From Patescibacteria group bacterium (GTDB lineage: Bacteria; Patescibacteriota; Minisyncoccia; Phycocordibacterales; UBA918): DNA of 33,340 nucleotides. Both the position numbers and the translations under genes were made by a program. Where the stretch lies: the NCBI GenBank assembly GCA_015485575.1, contig WFTF01000001.1:1-33340 (forward strand), read 5' to 3'. Shown one piece after another: positions 14,404-20,668 of the stretch (position 1 is its first letter; each line of letters opens with the position of its first letter). The notes beneath the pieces are model-generated. The model had not been told where the DNA came from and ran no database searches. It saw only the letters and a list, made by a program, of their open reading frames with translations.

Positions 14404-14715
14404 TTAGATTGCCTTACCTGAAGCACGTGAAATCCGTGTCTTCTTTATCTGATCACCGTCTTTTTCGACCTTATACCCCACACGTACCGGCTTGTTTCCC
14501 TCAAGGAGAGAAACATTTGATACATGAATGGGCATGCTCTTTTCAATAATTTGCCCCTGTGATCGCGTACGTCGGTTCTTCTGATGGCGGGTCACCACAT
14601 TGATGCCGTCAATGAGTACCTGATCCTTTTTTGGAAACGTTTCCAAAACAGTTCCGGTTTTTCCTTTGTCCTTTCCGGCGATCACAATGACAGAGTCTCC
14701 TTTTTTGATTTTCAT
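14404..14715 (-). CDS. rplX: Ribosomal protein uL24
   Basis: The 103-residue product has the KOW motif of uL24 (MKIKKGDSVIVIAGKDKGKT, then GTVLETFPKKDQVLIDGINV) and starts 50S assembly by binding the 5' domain of 23S rRNA. The ATG at 14715 is chosen; the longer frame would begin at a TTG that overlaps the rplN stop. Gaps of 13 nt to rplN and 1 nt to rplE show a tight operon. Confidence 0.95.
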   Translation of the reverse strand: MKIKKGDSVIVIAGKDKGKTGTVLETFPKKDQVLIDGINVVTRHQKNRRTRSQGQIIEKSMPIHVSNVSLLEGNKPVRVGYKVEKDGDQIKKTRISRASGKAI

Positions 14716-14728
14716 AATACTGTACGTG

Positions 14729-15100
14729 TTAGACAACCTCAGGTGCTAATGAAACAATCTTCTGGAAACCGGCTTCCGCAAGTTCTCGCGGAATGGGACC
14801 GAACACACGGTTAGCACGCGGTTCTTTCTTTTCCTTATCAACAAGCACAACCGCATTGTCGTCAAATGAGACATACGATCCGTCCTTGCGTCGGTATGCT
14901 TTCTTTTGACGTACTACCACGCCACACACCACATCTTTCTTCTTTACCCCTTTGCGCGGTTCTGCAGTCTGCACGGATAGAATCACCAGCTCACCCAGTT
15001 GCGCATAGCGCTTCTTTGATCCGCCCAGTACCTTAAATACGCGACCTATTTTACCTCCTGAGTTGTCGGTAATCTTTACAATTGTTTGTGGTTGAATCAT
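14729..15100 (-). CDS. rplN: Ribosomal protein uL14
   Basis: The 123-residue product begins MIQPQTIVKITDNSGGKIGR and shows the uL14 blocks VVVRQKKAYRRKDGSYVSFDDN and ANRVFGPIPRELAEAGFQKIVSLAPEV. It is part of the 50S bridge with the 30S subunit. It lies 4 nt after rpsQ. Confidence 0.97.
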   Translation of the reverse strand: MIQPQTIVKITDNSGGKIGRVFKVLGGSKKRYAQLGELVILSVQTAEPRKGVKKKDVVCGVVVRQKKAYRRKDGSYVSFDDNAVVLVDKEKKEPRANRVFGPIPRELAEAGFQKIVSLAPEVV

Positions 15101-15104
15101 ACGC

Positions 15105-15392
15105 TTATGCTTTTACCAACTCAAAGTACTTTCGCTTTGAGATGGGACGTGTCTCTTTAATTTCGACCTTGTCTCCTACCTTTGCAGTGTTACCCGCATC
15201 GTGTACGAGATACTTCTTGGTGCGACGTTGATACTTTTTGTACTTTGGGTGCTTCACGTACCGTTCCACCGCCACCGTACAGGTATCCGTCATTTTCGTG
15301 GCAACAACAGTGCCGCGCAGTACGCGACCTCCCGTTGTGCGACGCTCTGTGTTCACCGATACTTCGGTTGTTGTTTTCTTTTTACCAAACAT
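15105..15392 (-). CDS. rpsQ: Ribosomal protein uS17
   Basis: The 95-residue product has an OB-fold core: LRGTVVATKMTDTCTVAVER, HPKYKKYQRRTKKYLVHD, and GDKVEIKETRPISKRKYFELV. It is a primary 16S rRNA binder. A short basic head (MFGKKKTTTEVSVNTERRT) precedes the core. It is spaced 5 nt from rpmC and 4 nt from rplN. Confidence 0.95.
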   Translation of the reverse strand: MFGKKKTTTEVSVNTERRTTGGRVLRGTVVATKMTDTCTVAVERYVKHPKYKKYQRRTKKYLVHDAGNTAKVGDKVEIKETRPISKRKYFELVKA

Positions 15393-15397
15393 ACAAG

Positions 15398-15610
15398 TTA
15401 TGCGCTTTTGTTAGCTTCTTTTCGCTTTCGTGCGTTCAGTTCAGTCAGGCAACGTGCAATTTCCTTCTTTGCGGTACGCACTTTACCAACGTCCGCGCTG
15501 CCCGCGCCGGCTGTGCCAAAGCGTGCCGTACGAAGTGCTTCGCGGTTTTCTTGTACCAGTTTGACCAACTCCGCGTCGCTCTTCTTCTGAATTTCTTTGT
15601 AATCACTCAT
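15398..15610 (-). CDS. rpmC: Ribosomal protein uL29
   Basis: The 70-residue helical protein carries the uL29 pattern: EIQKKSDAELVKLVQENREA, LRTARFGTAGAGSADVGKVR and TAKKEIARCLTELNARK. It lies at the polypeptide exit site of the 50S subunit. It is between rplP and rpsQ as expected. Confidence 0.93.
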   Translation of the reverse strand: MSDYKEIQKKSDAELVKLVQENREALRTARFGTAGAGSADVGKVRTAKKEIARCLTELNARKRKEANKSA

Positions 15611-15621
15611 AGTCGCTTTGC

Positions 15622-16056
15622 TTACACACGAGTCTCTTCACGCTTGACGAACTTCGCTTTCAGTGGAAGTTTGCAAGCTGCCTTACGAAGTGCTTCTCGT
15701 GCCACTTCTTCAGAGACGCCGTCAATTTCGAATAAAATACGACCTGGGCGCACTTCAAACATGAAGTATTCTGGGTCACCCTTACCCTTTCCCATGCCTA
15801 CCTCGGCAGGCTTCTTGGTTACCGGTCTGTCGGGAAAAATACGAATCCAAATTTTACCGGTCTTACCAAGCGTGCGTGAAATCACGCGTCGTGCAGCCTC
15901 AATCTGGTTGCTACGTACGCGTCCGTTGGTGGTCGCCTTCAGACCGTATGCTCCAAATGCAACCGTAACCCCTCGCGTTTCCGGACGCATGAGTTTTTGC
16001 GGACTCTTGCGCAGCACTTGCCACTTGCGGTGTTTTACTTTCTTAGGAAATAACAT
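15622..16056 (-). CDS. rplP: Ribosomal protein uL16
   Basis: The 144-residue product begins [16 protein letters not shown] and has the uL16 blocks [40 protein letters not shown] and [20 protein letters not shown]. It helps position tRNA in the A and P sites. It lies 5 nt after rpsC. Confidence 0.96.
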   Translation of the reverse strand: MLFPKKVKHRKWQVLRKSPQKLMRPETRGVTVAFGAYGLKATTNGRVRSNQIEAARRVISRTLGKTGKIWIRIFPDRPVTKKPAEVGMGKGKGDPEYFMFEVRPGRILFEIDGVSEEVAREALRKAACKLPLKAKFVKREETRV

Positions 16057-16061
16057 AGGCC

Positions 16062-16772
16062 CTATACTCGGTTACTGCGACGTGCTCGCTTTCCTTCAGA
16101 TGTTTCACCCTTTCGGTCTTCAAACACATCACCTCGATAAATCCAAACTTTGATTCCAATCACTCCATAGGGGAGATTTGCACGCTCACGCGCAAAGTCA
16201 ATGTCTGCACGAAGTGTCTGGAGCGGGATACGACCTTTCTTCTGCTCCTCACGGCGTGCCATGTCAGCCCCGCCCAGTCGTCCGGAGACACTGATGCGAA
16301 CCCCCTGCACGTCTCGGTTTGCCATACATTTCTCAACGGTCTGCTTGAGCACTCGCCGAAACGGCATGCGCTTCTCCAGACCCTCGGCAACCATCTGTGC
16401 TACAATGGTAGCACTGGTCTCAACCGAACGCACTTCCTCAATATCAATCTTGATTTCCGGTTTCTCGGACAATTTGAGTGTGCGCAGCAATTGATCAACA
16501 TCCTTGCGAAGTTGTGTGGCTCCTTCACCACTGCGACCGATCACCAAACCGGGTCGCGCGGTTTTGATGAGAATGCGCAACGCTTTCTCATCTCGCTCTA
16601 TTTCCACTGCGGCAACAGACATGCCCTTGAGCTTCTTTGCGAGCAATTTGCGGATAGCCGCGTCAGTGCGGAGATACTCGCGATACTTTTTCGGGTCTGC
16701 CGCAAACCAGCGACTCTTCCAGTCTCGGTTGATCCCCAGTCGCTGTACGTATGGATGTGCTATGTGTGTCAT
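16062..16772 (-). CDS. rpsC: Ribosomal protein uS3
   Basis: The 236-residue product has the uS3 N-terminal pattern ([15 protein letters not shown]), the KH domain ([20 protein letters not shown]) and the C-terminal domain ([32 protein letters not shown]). It forms part of the mRNA entry channel. The tail is basic (KRARRSNRV). It lies between rplV and rplP with gaps of 12 and 5 nt. Confidence 0.96.
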   Translation of the reverse strand: MTHIAHPYVQRLGINRDWKSRWFAADPKKYREYLRTDAAIRKLLAKKLKGMSVAAVEIERDEKALRILIKTARPGLVIGRSGEGATQLRKDVDQLLRTLKLSEKPEIKIDIEEVRSVETSATIVAQMVAEGLEKRMPFRRVLKQTVEKCMANRDVQGVRISVSGRLGGADMARREEQKKGRIPLQTLRADIDFARERANLPYGVIGIKVWIYRGDVFEDRKGETSEGKRARRSNRV

Positions 16773-16784
16773 AGTATGTTTCCG

Positions 16785-17108
16785 TTACTTCACGCCGAGT
16801 TCAACGGCAATGTGACTGTTGCGCTTGTTAATGCGTGATGCACTTCCCCGTGCACGAGCGCGAAAACGCTTGAGTGTCGCCGCTTGGTCGACCGTTACTG
16901 TTTTAATAAATAGTTTGTCTGCATCCATGCCTTTCTGCACCGCGTTTGCGCGTGCAGAAGCAATGAGCTTTGCAAACGGTCCTGCTGCGCGCTTGTCCAC
17001 AAAGCGGAGCATATACAGCGCATCGGACACTTTTTTCCCTCGAACCAGATCTGCGATAAGGCGCACCTTACGTGGAGACTGTCGGTAGTTTTTCAAAACT
17101 GCTTTCAT
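16785..17108 (-). CDS. rplV: Ribosomal protein uL22
   Basis: The 107-residue product shows the uL22 pattern: NYRQSPRKVRLIADLVRGKK, ALYMLRFVDKRAAGPFAKLI, and the hairpin tip RFRARARGSASRINKRNSHI. It lines the nascent peptide tunnel. It follows rpsS by 14 nt. Confidence 0.96.
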   Translation of the reverse strand: MKAVLKNYRQSPRKVRLIADLVRGKKVSDALYMLRFVDKRAAGPFAKLIASARANAVQKGMDADKLFIKTVTVDQAATLKRFRARARGSASRINKRNSHIAVELGVK

Positions 17109-17122
17109 AATCGTACGTTAGG

Positions 17123-17452
17123 TTATGCCGAAGCTTTGGCAGCGCGAGCTGCTGCAATCTCCGCTTCTTTTTTCTTCTGGTCAAGTTCCTTCTGCATCTT
17201 ACCTCCATGTCGGTAAAACTTCTTTGTTGGTGAAAATTCACCAAGGCGATGACCGACCATATCTTCGGTAACGAGTACCTCAATATGATCCTTCCCGTTA
17301 TGGACACCAAAGGTGAAGCCGACCATTTCCGGTGAAATCATCGATGCACGAGCCCATGTTCTGATTACTCCTGTTTCCTGCGGCTTTTTGCCGGCAATTT
17401 TTTTCAGAAGTTTCTCATCAACATACGGTCCTTTATATAGTGATCGTGACAT
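17123..17452 (-). CDS. rpsS: Ribosomal protein uS19
   Basis: The 109-residue product has the uS19 pattern [39 protein letters not shown] and [19 protein letters not shown]. It sits in the 30S head. An Ala/Lys-rich tail of about 20 residues ([20 protein letters not shown]) extends the usual ~92. It is the first gene after the rplB-rpsS interruption, 34 nt after a terminator-like hairpin that may attenuate it. Confidence 0.96.
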   Translation of the reverse strand: MSRSLYKGPYVDEKLLKKIAGKKPQETGVIRTWARASMISPEMVGFTFGVHNGKDHIEVLVTEDMVGHRLGEFSPTKKFYRHGGKMQKELDQKKKEAEIAAARAAKASA

Positions 17453-17484
17453 GTATGTATATCTTAACGAAGATCAGCGACAAG

Positions 17485-17505
17485 AAAAAACCGATAAACG
17501 GTTTT
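17485..17505 (-). terminator. Terminator or attenuator ahead of rpsS
   Basis: On the minus strand AAAACCG and CGGTTTT pair around a 5-nt loop and lead into six T residues. It would end the structured RNA that starts near 17816. Because rpsS starts 33 nt later it could also work as an attenuator. Confidence 0.7.
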
Positions 17506-17821
17506 AGCCGCATAGTTTAATAATTATTCTGCCCCCGATGCAGCTCACACGTATGTGTGACCATCGGTTCGTGTAACGGTATGTTGTTTGAGATTGCCCT
17601 GCCAGGGGCGAATCACGAACAGAGCCAAAGTTTGAGCACAGTAACGGTTGAATGAAACTGCTTCGCATCGTCGTCTTTAAAAATAAGGCTGCATTTCCTT
17701 TTCTGCTCGTCACTGAATGTATATTCAGTTCCTCTCATTAAAAGAAATTCGCTCTTATTTTTAAAAACTTTTGATTGCGATCAAACTTCGCCCCTGTTCT
17801 TGAACGAGGTTAGAACGGGGC
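17487..17821 (-). ncRNA. Candidate structured RNA or rpsS leader
   Basis: Between a near-consensus minus-strand promoter and a terminator lie many exact inverted repeats. From the 5' side of the RNA they are: GCCCC-GTTCT/AGAAC-GGGGC (17790-17821), TTTGAT/ATCAAA (17770-17785), a long rod with a 12-bp base (17676-17687 with 17754-17765), a second stem with one bulge and an ACTGAAT/ATTCAGT tip (17712-17729), CACGAAC/GTTCGTG (17567-17620) enclosing CCCT/AGGG, and a nested CCGATG-TCACAC/GTGTGA-CATCGG (17535-17567). No motif of RNase P RNA, tmRNA or SRP RNA was recognised. It could be a free RNA or a leader that senses a ribosomal protein. Confidence 0.55.
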
Positions 17822-17822
17822 A

Positions 17823-17851
17823 ATAATACGGGAAAGAGGAAGATAAGTCAA
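17823..17851 (-). promoter_or_regulatory. Strong promoter for the structured RNA and rpsS block
   Basis: On the minus strand TTGACT (17851-17846) and TATTAT (17828-17823) are separated by exactly 17 nt. This is among the best promoter matches in the window. It lies back to back with the plus-strand promoter at 17863. Confidence 0.72.
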
Positions 17852-17862
17852 CAGGTCACCCC

Positions 17863-17890
17863 TTGCGTTTTACTTTAAAAAGGGTACAAC
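17863..17890 (+). promoter_or_regulatory. Promoter of the inserted small-ORF unit
   Basis: TTGCGT (17863-17868) and TACAAC (17885-17890) are 16 nt apart, about 30 nt ahead of the start at 17922. The TTGC-type -35 and 16-nt spacer match those of tuf, rplC and ndk. Confidence 0.5.
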
Positions 17891-17921
17891 AAAATAAGAC
17901 CAGTAACCATAGGTGGTGGTC

Positions 17922-18137
17922 ATGGTAGACCCAAAGTACTTCTTTTCACAAGAAGAACGCGCAAAAATCATAGCTGAGTCACGTTTGCCAAATGGCGACT
18001 TCAGCTACCAGCGTTTTTTGGAGCTGTTGGAAGCGGCACGCACCGCAAAAATGGGAGGGACTGATGCAACAACTAATGCGCCTGCTGCGCGCACTCTTCA
18101 ACAAAACAGAGGAAGTGATGAACGGGGTGCAAAATGA
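17922..18137 (+). CDS. Small protein in the split S10 operon, upstream ORF
   Basis: The 71-residue product begins MVDPKYFFSQEERAKIIAES and looks helical and charged up to about residue 45; the rest is low-complexity Ala/Thr/Asn/Gln. ATG 17922 follows AGGTGGTGGTC, a fair ribosome-binding site; the in-frame GTG at 17913 is less likely. The last 74 nt overlap a second ORF in another frame. It is on the opposite strand to the ribosomal genes around it. No family is recognised. Confidence 0.6.
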   Translation: MVDPKYFFSQEERAKIIAESRLPNGDFSYQRFLELLEAARTAKMGGTDATTNAPAARTLQQNRGSDERGAK

Positions 18138-18267
18138 CATCGGCACTCTGCCCCCGTCACACACCCCGCCGTCCAACGCCGACCGGGCAACCGACGAAGT
18201 CGCACGCCACGTTGCAGGCAAAGAAGCTATCGTTCGTGCCGCACAACTGGCAGGTACCGGCCACTGA
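18064..18267 (+). CDS. Small protein in the split S10 operon, overlapping ORF
   Basis: The 67-residue product begins MQQLMRLLRALFNKTEEVMN, likely an amphipathic helix, then a Pro/Ser stretch and an Ala-rich helical end (ATDEVARHVAGKEAIVRAAQ). ATG 18064 has GGGAGGG just upstream. It overlaps the previous ORF by 74 nt in the +1 frame. The two may be coupled genes, or one gene read by a +1 shift or broken by an indel. A rho-independent terminator follows directly. The function is unknown. Confidence 0.45.
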   Translation: MQQLMRLLRALFNKTEEVMNGVQNDIGTLPPSHTPPSNADRATDEVARHVAGKEAIVRAAQLAGTGH

Positions 18268-18272
18268 AACAT

Positions 18273-18302
18273 ACCGAGGGCGCAGCAGCATCCTCGGTTT
18301 TT
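18273..18302 (+). terminator. Terminator of the small-ORF unit
   Basis: ACCGAGG (18273-18279) and CCTCGGT (18292-18298) pair around a 12-nt loop, followed by TTTTTT. It ends the plus-strand transcript 6 nt after the stop of the second ORF. Confidence 0.85.
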
Positions 18303-18370
18303 TCGTTTCTGTAATAAAGTGATTTTGTATACCACTGTTCTCCCACTTACAAATCTGATGGCTATTTGAT

Positions 18371-18386
18371 ATGGTACATATACCAT
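18371..18386 (+). promoter_or_regulatory. Operator-like palindrome at a start codon
   Basis: ATGGTA and TACCAT face each other around CATA and end 4 nt before the ATG of the next gene. A -10-like TATACC lies inside the site. A dimeric repressor could bind here, or the mRNA hairpin could hide the start. Both are inference. Confidence 0.5.
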
Positions 18387-18390
18387 CTGT

Positions 18391-18711
18391 ATGGCAAAAC
18401 CCCGCGGCAATGAACACACTACTCTGACCGAAACCGCACAAGAGGTGGTTCGGGTGCTTGCGCGTATGCCCGGGGTGAAAATGATTGCCCCGGGTGAAAT
18501 AAAAACAAACAGCAAAAAAGGGTCGGGAAACCGTTTTGTCACCGCTGTATATACCACCGCCGGCATGGAACTTTTGATCTCGGGACAAAGTGTGCAAAAG
18601 GTGGCGGTACACACCACCACAGACCCGCACGAGCTGTTTTTACAGCTGCAGACACACAAAAAACTAAAGCATTTCCATTTCAAAACCCGTGAGCGCAAAC
18701 CGGGGATATAA
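18391..18711 (+). CDS. DUF2103-like putative metal-binding protein
   Basis: The 106-residue product has the order seen in DUF2103 proteins: a polar N-terminus with His and Thr (GNEHTTLTETAQEVVRVLAR), a hydrophobic strand and PG turn (MPGVKMIAPGEIK), a basic loop, then VTAVYTTAGMELLISGQSVQ and a final TTTDPHEL. DUF2103 proteins are described as predicted metal binders of unknown role. The C-terminal end is basic (KLKHFHFKTRERKPG). It is a plus-strand gene placed between rplB and rpsS, probably acquired or moved there. The family match is from memory of the pattern. Confidence 0.55.
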   Translation: MAKPRGNEHTTLTETAQEVVRVLARMPGVKMIAPGEIKTNSKKGSGNRFVTAVYTTAGMELLISGQSVQKVAVHTTTDPHELFLQLQTHKKLKHFHFKTRERKPGI

Positions 18712-18785
18712 AAAGCACCACCGAGCAGTCTCATTTCTCGTCATCACTCTTGAAAAAATCTGCGCAGACAACACAGAACATTGTT

Positions 18786-18800
18786 GCGATATATCGAAAT
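18786..18800 (+). repeat. CGATATATCG site 3
   Basis: GCGATATATCGAAAT is one of five copies of this motif in the two arrays, always in the same orientation with a trailing GAAA. Confidence 0.65.
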
Positions 18801-18910
18801 ATGCATAAAAATAGCATTGTGTACCGTGGTGTGCATATACACAATGCAAGTGTATACACTGTCGCTACGCCAAGTGTGTAGGACTTTCTGCAACAGAACT
18901 GGTAAATAGT

Positions 18911-18925
18911 GCGATATATCGAAAT
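18911..18925 (+). repeat. CGATATATCG site 4
   Basis: GCGATATATCGAAAT with a preceding AAATAGT matches the copy at 13491 over about 20 nt, including sequence outside the palindrome. Confidence 0.65.
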
Positions 18926-18980
18926 AAAAACCCCGCATCATCAACACACGGTAGAAGCAGTCTTCGTGTATACCGTATGT

Positions 18981-18994
18981 CGATATATCGAAAT
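18981..18994 (+). repeat. CGATATATCG site 5
   Basis: CGATATATCGAAAT lies 70 nt after site 4 in the same orientation. Confidence 0.6.
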
Positions 18995-19072
18995 ACATAA
19001 ATCACTGTACGCAATGTGTATACGATATCCTCCTATGCCATGGTTTGGGGTATGTGTGAACATACCAAACTA

Positions 19073-19103
19073 GCAACCTAGGTCATTCAATGACCTGGGT
19101 TGC
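19073..19103. repeat. GGTCATT palindrome, copy 3
   Basis: GCAACCTAGGTCATT and AATGACCTGGGTTGC pair around a single C. The only non-Watson-Crick pair would be U-G in plus-strand RNA and A-C in minus-strand RNA. Confidence 0.65.
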
Positions 19104-19153
19104 AAACATCCCGCCTCCTTCGTTTGTTATTCTTTCCCCCATCAGTCTGCCTG

Positions 19154-19207
19154 GGCAAAAGGTCGCCTGTGACGCAGGGCAGCTGCTGGTACCTTTTTCG
19201 TCACAGG
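19154..19207. repeat. Rearranged folded element C'
   Basis: The first 25 nt (19154-19178) are identical to the start of element C. Two stems interleave: AAAAGGT (19157-19163) with ACCTTTT (19191-19197), and CCTGTGACG (19166-19174) with CGTCACAGG (19199-19207). They cannot both form as simple nested hairpins, so they could be a pseudoknot, alternative folds or the product of a rearrangement. Confidence 0.6.
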
Positions 19208-19258
19208 TTACTAACTACAACTGTTCGCTCCGCTCCAGTTCTAGTAAGTACCTGCGAC

Positions 19259-19311
19259 CCCGGCTCGCGGTTCGCAGCCCCAGGGAAGGGCTGCTCACAA
19301 CGCTCCGCCTT
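19259..19311 (+). repeat. 53-nt linker repeat, copy 2
   Basis: It differs from 13757-13809 at two positions, both in the 7-nt hairpin loop; the stem GCAGCCC/GGGCTGC is unchanged. It ends where element C begins. Confidence 0.8.
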
Positions 19312-19400
19312 GGCAAAAGGTCGCCTGTGACGCAGGTCACAGGCTAAAAGTAAAAAGGTTCACGCTGCCGCATGAACCTTTTTACTTTTACCTTTTGCCA
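19311..19400. repeat. Folded element C, overlapping the end of rplB
   Basis: The outer stem is TGGCAAAAGG (19311-19320) with CCTTTTGCCA (19391-19400). Hairpin 1 is GCCTGTGAC-GCAG-GTCACAGGC (19323-19344). Hairpin 2 is an 18-bp perfect stem (19345-19362 with 19373-19390). The right outer arm is the last codons of rplB and hairpin 2 starts inside its stop codon. Hairpin 2 is U-rich on the minus strand and may also terminate rplB transcription. Confidence 0.8.
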
Positions 19401-20251
19401 CCCATCAGGGGGCCGGGTTTTCGCCTTGAAACGATAAACTTGTTTGAGTATTTCTTTGGTGAGCGGGTCTTCTGTCCCTTTCCGGTTGGGCGACCCTGCT
19501 TGGTGCGTGATCGCTTGTGACCGCGAGGAGCACGTCCTTCACCACCACCATGTGGGTGATCTACCGCGTTGCGTGCAGTACCACGGGTCTTTGGTCGCAA
19601 GCCCATGTGTCGTGCACGTCCCGCCTTACCGATACTGACCAGACGATGCTCTTCGTTGGAGACCGTTCCCACGGTCGCCCAGCAACTGGAAAGTACCTTT
19701 CGTATTTCCGTGGAAGGCATCTTGAGCGTTGTGTAGCCCGCGTCATGCGCAACCACCTCCGCGGCAATTCCCGCAGCGCGTGCAATACGTGCGCCACCGT
19801 TGGGTTTCATCTCCACCGCATACACAAAGGTTCCCACGGGAATCTTCGCAAGCGGCAGACGATTACCTTTGCGTGGCTTTGCTGTTTCCGACACGATAAA
19901 CGTGTCACCTTCTTTCATCTCCTGTGGCACCAAAATGTATCGGCGCGCACCATCGGCATAGAGCACCAACGCGATAAAGCCGGAGCGATACGGGTCGTAC
20001 TCTATGGTTTCAATCTTTGCGGGTATATCTTTCTTGTCAAACTTGAAGTCTATATCGCGATACTTTCGCTTATTTCCCGCACCTCGGTACCAGTTGGTAA
20101 TGCGCCCTGCGCTGTTGCGTCCACCGGTTGCCTTCTTACCTTTGGTCAGTGCTTTATGTGGCTTGCTCTGTGTTGAGGTAAGGTATTTCTTATACTCAAT
20201 AACAGACGCATCACGTCGCCCCGGTGAAGTTGGATTATATTTCTTTACCAT
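19388..20251 (-). CDS. rplB: Ribosomal protein uL2
   Basis: uL2 is close to the peptidyl-transferase centre and is needed for subunit joining. The 287-residue product has the family blocks: KKYNPTSPGRRDASVI, ALTKGKKATGGRNSAGRITN, HRLVSIGKAGRARHMGLRPK and the essential DHPHGGGEGRAPRG motif. Its end (RRKPGPLMGGKR) is longer than the common FIVRRR-type end, and the last codons form part of folded element C. It follows rplW by 18 nt. Normally rpsS comes next within about 20 nt; here it is 1.9 kb away. Confidence 0.97.
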   Translation of the reverse strand: MVKKYNPTSPGRRDASVIEYKKYLTSTQSKPHKALTKGKKATGGRNSAGRITNWYRGAGNKRKYRDIDFKFDKKDIPAKIETIEYDPYRSGFIALVLYADGARRYILVPQEMKEGDTFIVSETAKPRKGNRLPLAKIPVGTFVYAVEMKPNGGARIARAAGIAAEVVAHDAGYTTLKMPSTEIRKVLSSCWATVGTVSNEEHRLVSIGKAGRARHMGLRPKTRGTARNAVDHPHGGGEGRAPRGHKRSRTKQGRPTGKGQKTRSPKKYSNKFIVSRRKPGPLMGGKR

Positions 20252-20269
20252 ATGCTATCAACTGCAAGG

Positions 20270-20650
20270 TTATACCAGGCTGATTGAGTCACCGTCTTTG
20301 AGATAGACGTATGCCTTTTTCATACCCTTTTCTGTTAAACGACGACCTTTTGCCCGCGACATGTACCGTCGTGGAGTTTTGTTCACGATGTTTACTTTCA
20401 CCGGCGTCACATTGAAGAATGCCCGCACCGCATCACGCACGTCATACTTGGTGGCATCGCGGCGAACAATAAATGTGTAGACATTTTTTTCGCCCAATCC
20501 CACCGCCTTTTCGGTAATACGTGGCTGGATGAGTACCGAGGCAAGGTCGCGGTCGGTCGGTAGCGCGTTGTTTACCGACGGCTTTGCGGACTTTTCCCGC
20601 ACCACGTCCTGTTCTTCGGTTTTTGATTCTTTTCGACTAAAGAGTGCCAT
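20270..20650 (-). CDS. rplW: Ribosomal protein uL23
   Basis: The 126-residue product has the uL23 core from about residue 37: LASVLIQPRITEKAVGLGEK, YTFIVRRDATKYDVRDAVRA, and VNIVNKTPRRYMSRAKGRR. It sits at the tunnel exit and docks SRP and trigger factor. A 35-residue charged N-terminal extension (MALFSRKESKTEEQDVV...) precedes the core. It is 18 nt from both neighbours. Confidence 0.95.
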   Translation of the reverse strand: MALFSRKESKTEEQDVVREKSAKPSVNNALPTDRDLASVLIQPRITEKAVGLGEKNVYTFIVRRDATKYDVRDAVRAFFNVTPVKVNIVNKTPRRYMSRAKGRRLTEKGMKKAYVYLKDGDSISLV

Positions 20651-20668
20651 ATGTGTATTGTTAATTGA

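Larger units (their letters stand above)
18712..19400. repeat. Palindrome array fused to the rplB 3' end
   Basis: No ORF is supported. The array holds three CGATATATCG sites (18786, 18911, 18981), a 10-bp perfect hairpin GCATTGTGTA/TACACAATGC (18814-18847), GGTATG/CATACC with flanking GTTTG/AAAC (19042-19070), GGTCATT palindrome copy 3, element C' (19154-19207), a nested TTACTA-AACTG/CAGTT-TAGTAA hairpin (about 19208-19247), the 53-nt linker (19259-19311) and folded element C (19311-19400), which overlaps the rplB stop. The order of parts matches the array next to rplE. Confidence 0.8.

Noticed and set aside
17504-17713. A 69-codon minus-strand ORF upstream of rpsS
   Set aside because: It lies wholly within dense inverted repeats of the structured RNA region and shows no protein-like pattern; coding is less likely than RNA structure.
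17487-17821. tmRNA or RNase P RNA
   Set aside because: Length would fit, but no tRNA-like ends, tag with Ala-Ala end, or conserved RNase P core such as GAGGAAAGUCC were found on either strand.
19090-19347. Two overlapping plus-strand ORFs of 76-85 codons in the rplB array
   Set aside because: Both are made of repeat and hairpin sequence, and parallel frames in the other array do not match as protein.
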